Positions 5,565-6,369 of a stretch of DNA of 6,369 nt are shown in pieces. Location: contig CANCLV010000059.1 of NCBI GenBank assembly GCA_947378905.1, positions 1 to 6,369 of the forward strand, given 5' to 3'. The notes beneath the pieces were generated by a model that worked only from the letters and a program-made list of their open reading frames with translations, did not search any database and had not been told where the DNA came from. Position numbers and translations under genes: made by a program. Source of the stretch: Opitutia bacterium (lineage in GTDB: Bacteria > Verrucomicrobiota > Verrucomicrobiia > Opitutales > UBA953). Positions within the stretch are counted from its first letter, which is position 1. Every line of letters starts with the position of its first letter.

Positions 5565-5640
5565 AAAAGGGGTCAGACACCATTAACGGTGTCTGACCCC
5601 ATTAACAGGGTCAGACTACGCTGACGTAGCCTGACCCCTT
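5559..5640. repeat. GTCAGAC palindromic repeat, cluster 3, with terminator for tRNA-His
   Basis: Two hairpins stand in tandem. The first pairs GGGGTCAGACACC (5569-5581) with GGTGTCTGACCCC (5588-5600), a perfect 13-bp stem with the loop ATTAAC. The second pairs GGGTCAGACTACG (5608-5620) with CGTAGCCTGACCC (5625-5637), with one A-C mismatch and the loop CTGA. Read on the minus strand, the 13-bp stem is followed by T6 (5568-5563), a proper intrinsic terminator 50 bp downstream of the tRNA-His 3' end. On the plus strand there is no good T tract. The first 28 bases repeat those at 4501-4528 and include the last codon and stop of the glycosidase gene. Confidence 0.87.
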
Positions 5641-5649
5641 ATTTGAAAG

Positions 5650-5727
5650 TGGGGTGATTGAGGGGACTTGAACCCCCGACCCCCGGTACCACAAACCGGT
5701 GCTCTAACCAACTGAGCTACAACCACC
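5650..5727 (-). tRNA. tRNA-His (anticodon GTG)
   Basis: The reverse strand folds as a full cloverleaf. The 7-bp acceptor stem is GTGGTTG with CAATCAC, with a G-T pair. The D-arm region is GCTCAGTTGGTTAGAGC. The anticodon stem CCGGT/ACCGG encloses the loop TTGTGGT, whose anticodon GTG is at 5692-5690. The T-arm is GGGGG-TTCAAGT-CCCC-like. The extra G at position -1 (5727) opposite C73 is the histidine identity element read by histidyl-tRNA synthetase, and here it is encoded in the genome. The CCA end is also encoded (5652-5650). It lies convergent to the glycosidase gene and divergent from the helicase. The repeat at 5563-5600 provides its terminator. Confidence 0.96.
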
Positions 5728-5752
5728 ATTCACCCTTAACGGGAAGGTATCT

Positions 5753-5781
5753 AATGCAGGCAAATTGACCTCACCTGTCAA
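5753..5781 (-). promoter_or_regulatory. Candidate promoter of tRNA-His
   Basis: On the minus strand a consensus -35 TTGACA (5781-5776) lies 17 bp before TGCATT (5758-5753), a weak -10. The better hexamer TTAGAT (5754-5749) would need a 21-bp spacer. The start would be about 15-20 bp before the mature tRNA 5' end. TTGAC (5765-5769) and GTCAA (5777-5781) make an inverted repeat across the -35, which could be an operator or chance. The rest of the 5728-5878 gap shows no clear helicase promoter. Confidence 0.38.
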
Positions 5782-5878
5782 TCTCTGACGAATTTAAAGG
5801 TATTTGCGGCCCGCCCAGAAGTTTTTATCGTTTGTTCTTCCCCTTTCTCCGCATCACCGCCTTTCTATCAGTTAAACA

Positions 5879-6369
5879 ATGTCCACCTTTACCGAAATTG
5901 GCCTACCCGAGCCTGTCACACGCTCACTTGCCGATGCTGGTTATGTGAACCCCACGCCCATCCAAGCTCAAGCCATCCCGATCATTCTCTCGGGTCGTGA
6001 TCTCATCGGCGCCGCCCAAACAGGCACCGGAAAAACCGCCGCCTTCGCTTTACCAACCATCGCACGACTCGGACCCGCCGCTGGCAAGCCTCGCTGTCTC
6101 GTGCTCGTTCCAACTCGCGAACTGGCCGTGCAAGTTGACGAAAATTTTCAGAAGTACGGAAAATACCTCGGTACTAAAACCGCTCTCCTCTACGGCGGAG
6201 TAGGGTACGGCGCTCAAGTGAAAGCACTCAGCGACGGCGTTGATGTCGTGATCGCAACCCCTGGTCGTCTCCTCGATTTACACGAACAAAAGATTTTAGA
6301 TCTTAGTTCCATTCAAGTAGTTATCTTAGATGAAGTGGATCGCATGCTCGACATGGGATTCATCGAAGA
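5879..6369 (+). CDS. DEAD-box RNA helicase, N-terminal part (runs off the right edge)
   Basis: The first 163 residues of RecA-like domain 1 are visible and intact, with no N-terminal extension. An aromatic F4 plus GYVNPTPIQ (21-29) forms the Q motif that reads adenine. AQTGTGKT (46-53) is the Walker A motif I. PTRELA (78-83) is motif Ia, GG (106-107) and TPGR (127-130) follow, and ILDEVDRMLDMGF (149-161) contains motif II. Motif II here is DEVD, not DEAD; the metal-coordinating D151 and E152 are kept. The arrangement and MLDMGF resemble RhlE-like helicases, which unwind short RNA duplexes in ribosome assembly and RNA decay, but the deciding C-terminal region is missing. SAT motif III, domain 2 and any tail lie beyond the window. 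The start ATG at 5879 has no Shine-Dalgarno. The gene is divergent from tRNA-His, with 151 bp between them. Confidence 0.94.
   Translation, partial: MSTFTEIGLPEPVTRSLADAGYVNPTPIQAQAIPIILSGRDLIGAAQTGTGKTAAFALPTIARLGPAAGKPRCLVLVPTRELAVQVDENFQKYGKYLGTKTALLYGGVGYGAQVKALSDGVDVVIATPGRLLDLHEQKILDLSSIQVVILDEVDRMLDMGFIE

Noticed and set aside
4501..5640. GTCAGAC palindromes as a CRISPR array
   Set aside because: The units are hairpins at gene ends with no regular spacers of 25-40 bp; two of the clusters are about 1 kb apart.
5650..5727. tRNA-His as an att site for an integrated element
   Set aside because: No integrase gene and no second copy of the tRNA 3' end is visible within the window.

Overview
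The window looks like chromosomal DNA of a Gram-negative environmental bacterium. My best guess is Verrucomicrobiota, perhaps class Opitutae. That rests on the general look of GroEL, the M29-type peptidase N-terminus and the near absence of Shine-Dalgarno sequences before the starts; no phylogenetic marker was compared. All three well-conserved genes at the edges and centre (M29 aminopeptidase, groESL, DEAD-box helicase) are ordinary housekeeping genes.

Layout. Positions 1-153 (minus) hold the N-terminus of an M29-family aminopeptidase, divergent from a small TPR protein (240-617, plus). A 200-bp intergenic region follows, containing repeated GTGACA/TGTCAC boxes and a good sigma-54-type -24/-12 match. 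Next is groES-groEL (818-2780), closed by a strong hairpin terminator. Then comes a small membrane-anchored protein of unknown function (2880-3374). A 331-bp gene-free stretch follows, with a convincing extended -10 promoter and three perfectly abutting hairpins. It leads into a cytoplasmic protein I do not recognise (3706-4506). A secreted, probably lipid-anchored GH114/TM1410-type glycosidase is next (4623-5564), then tRNA-His(GTG) on the minus strand (5650-5727) and the start of a DEAD-box RNA helicase (5879 to the window end).

The most distinctive structure is a family of palindromic repeats built on GGGGTCAGAC...GTCTGACCCC. They lie just after groEL, directly on the stop codon of the unknown 266-aa gene, and directly on the stop codon of the glycosidase gene. 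At least one copy makes a textbook bidirectional terminator, and another supplies a terminator for tRNA-His. The inner stems differ between copies but mostly keep pairing, which resembles REP/BIME elements mobilised by RAYT (Y1 HUH) transposases. No such transposase lies in the window.

The genes do not form one pathway. groES and groEL form an operon and a single chaperonin machine. The stretch 3375-5564 looks more AT-rich than its flanks by eye and carries the unknown and accessory genes together with two of the repeat clusters. It is the best candidate for laterally acquired or rapidly changing sequence. I see no CRISPR array, phage gene, toxin-antitoxin pair or transposase.
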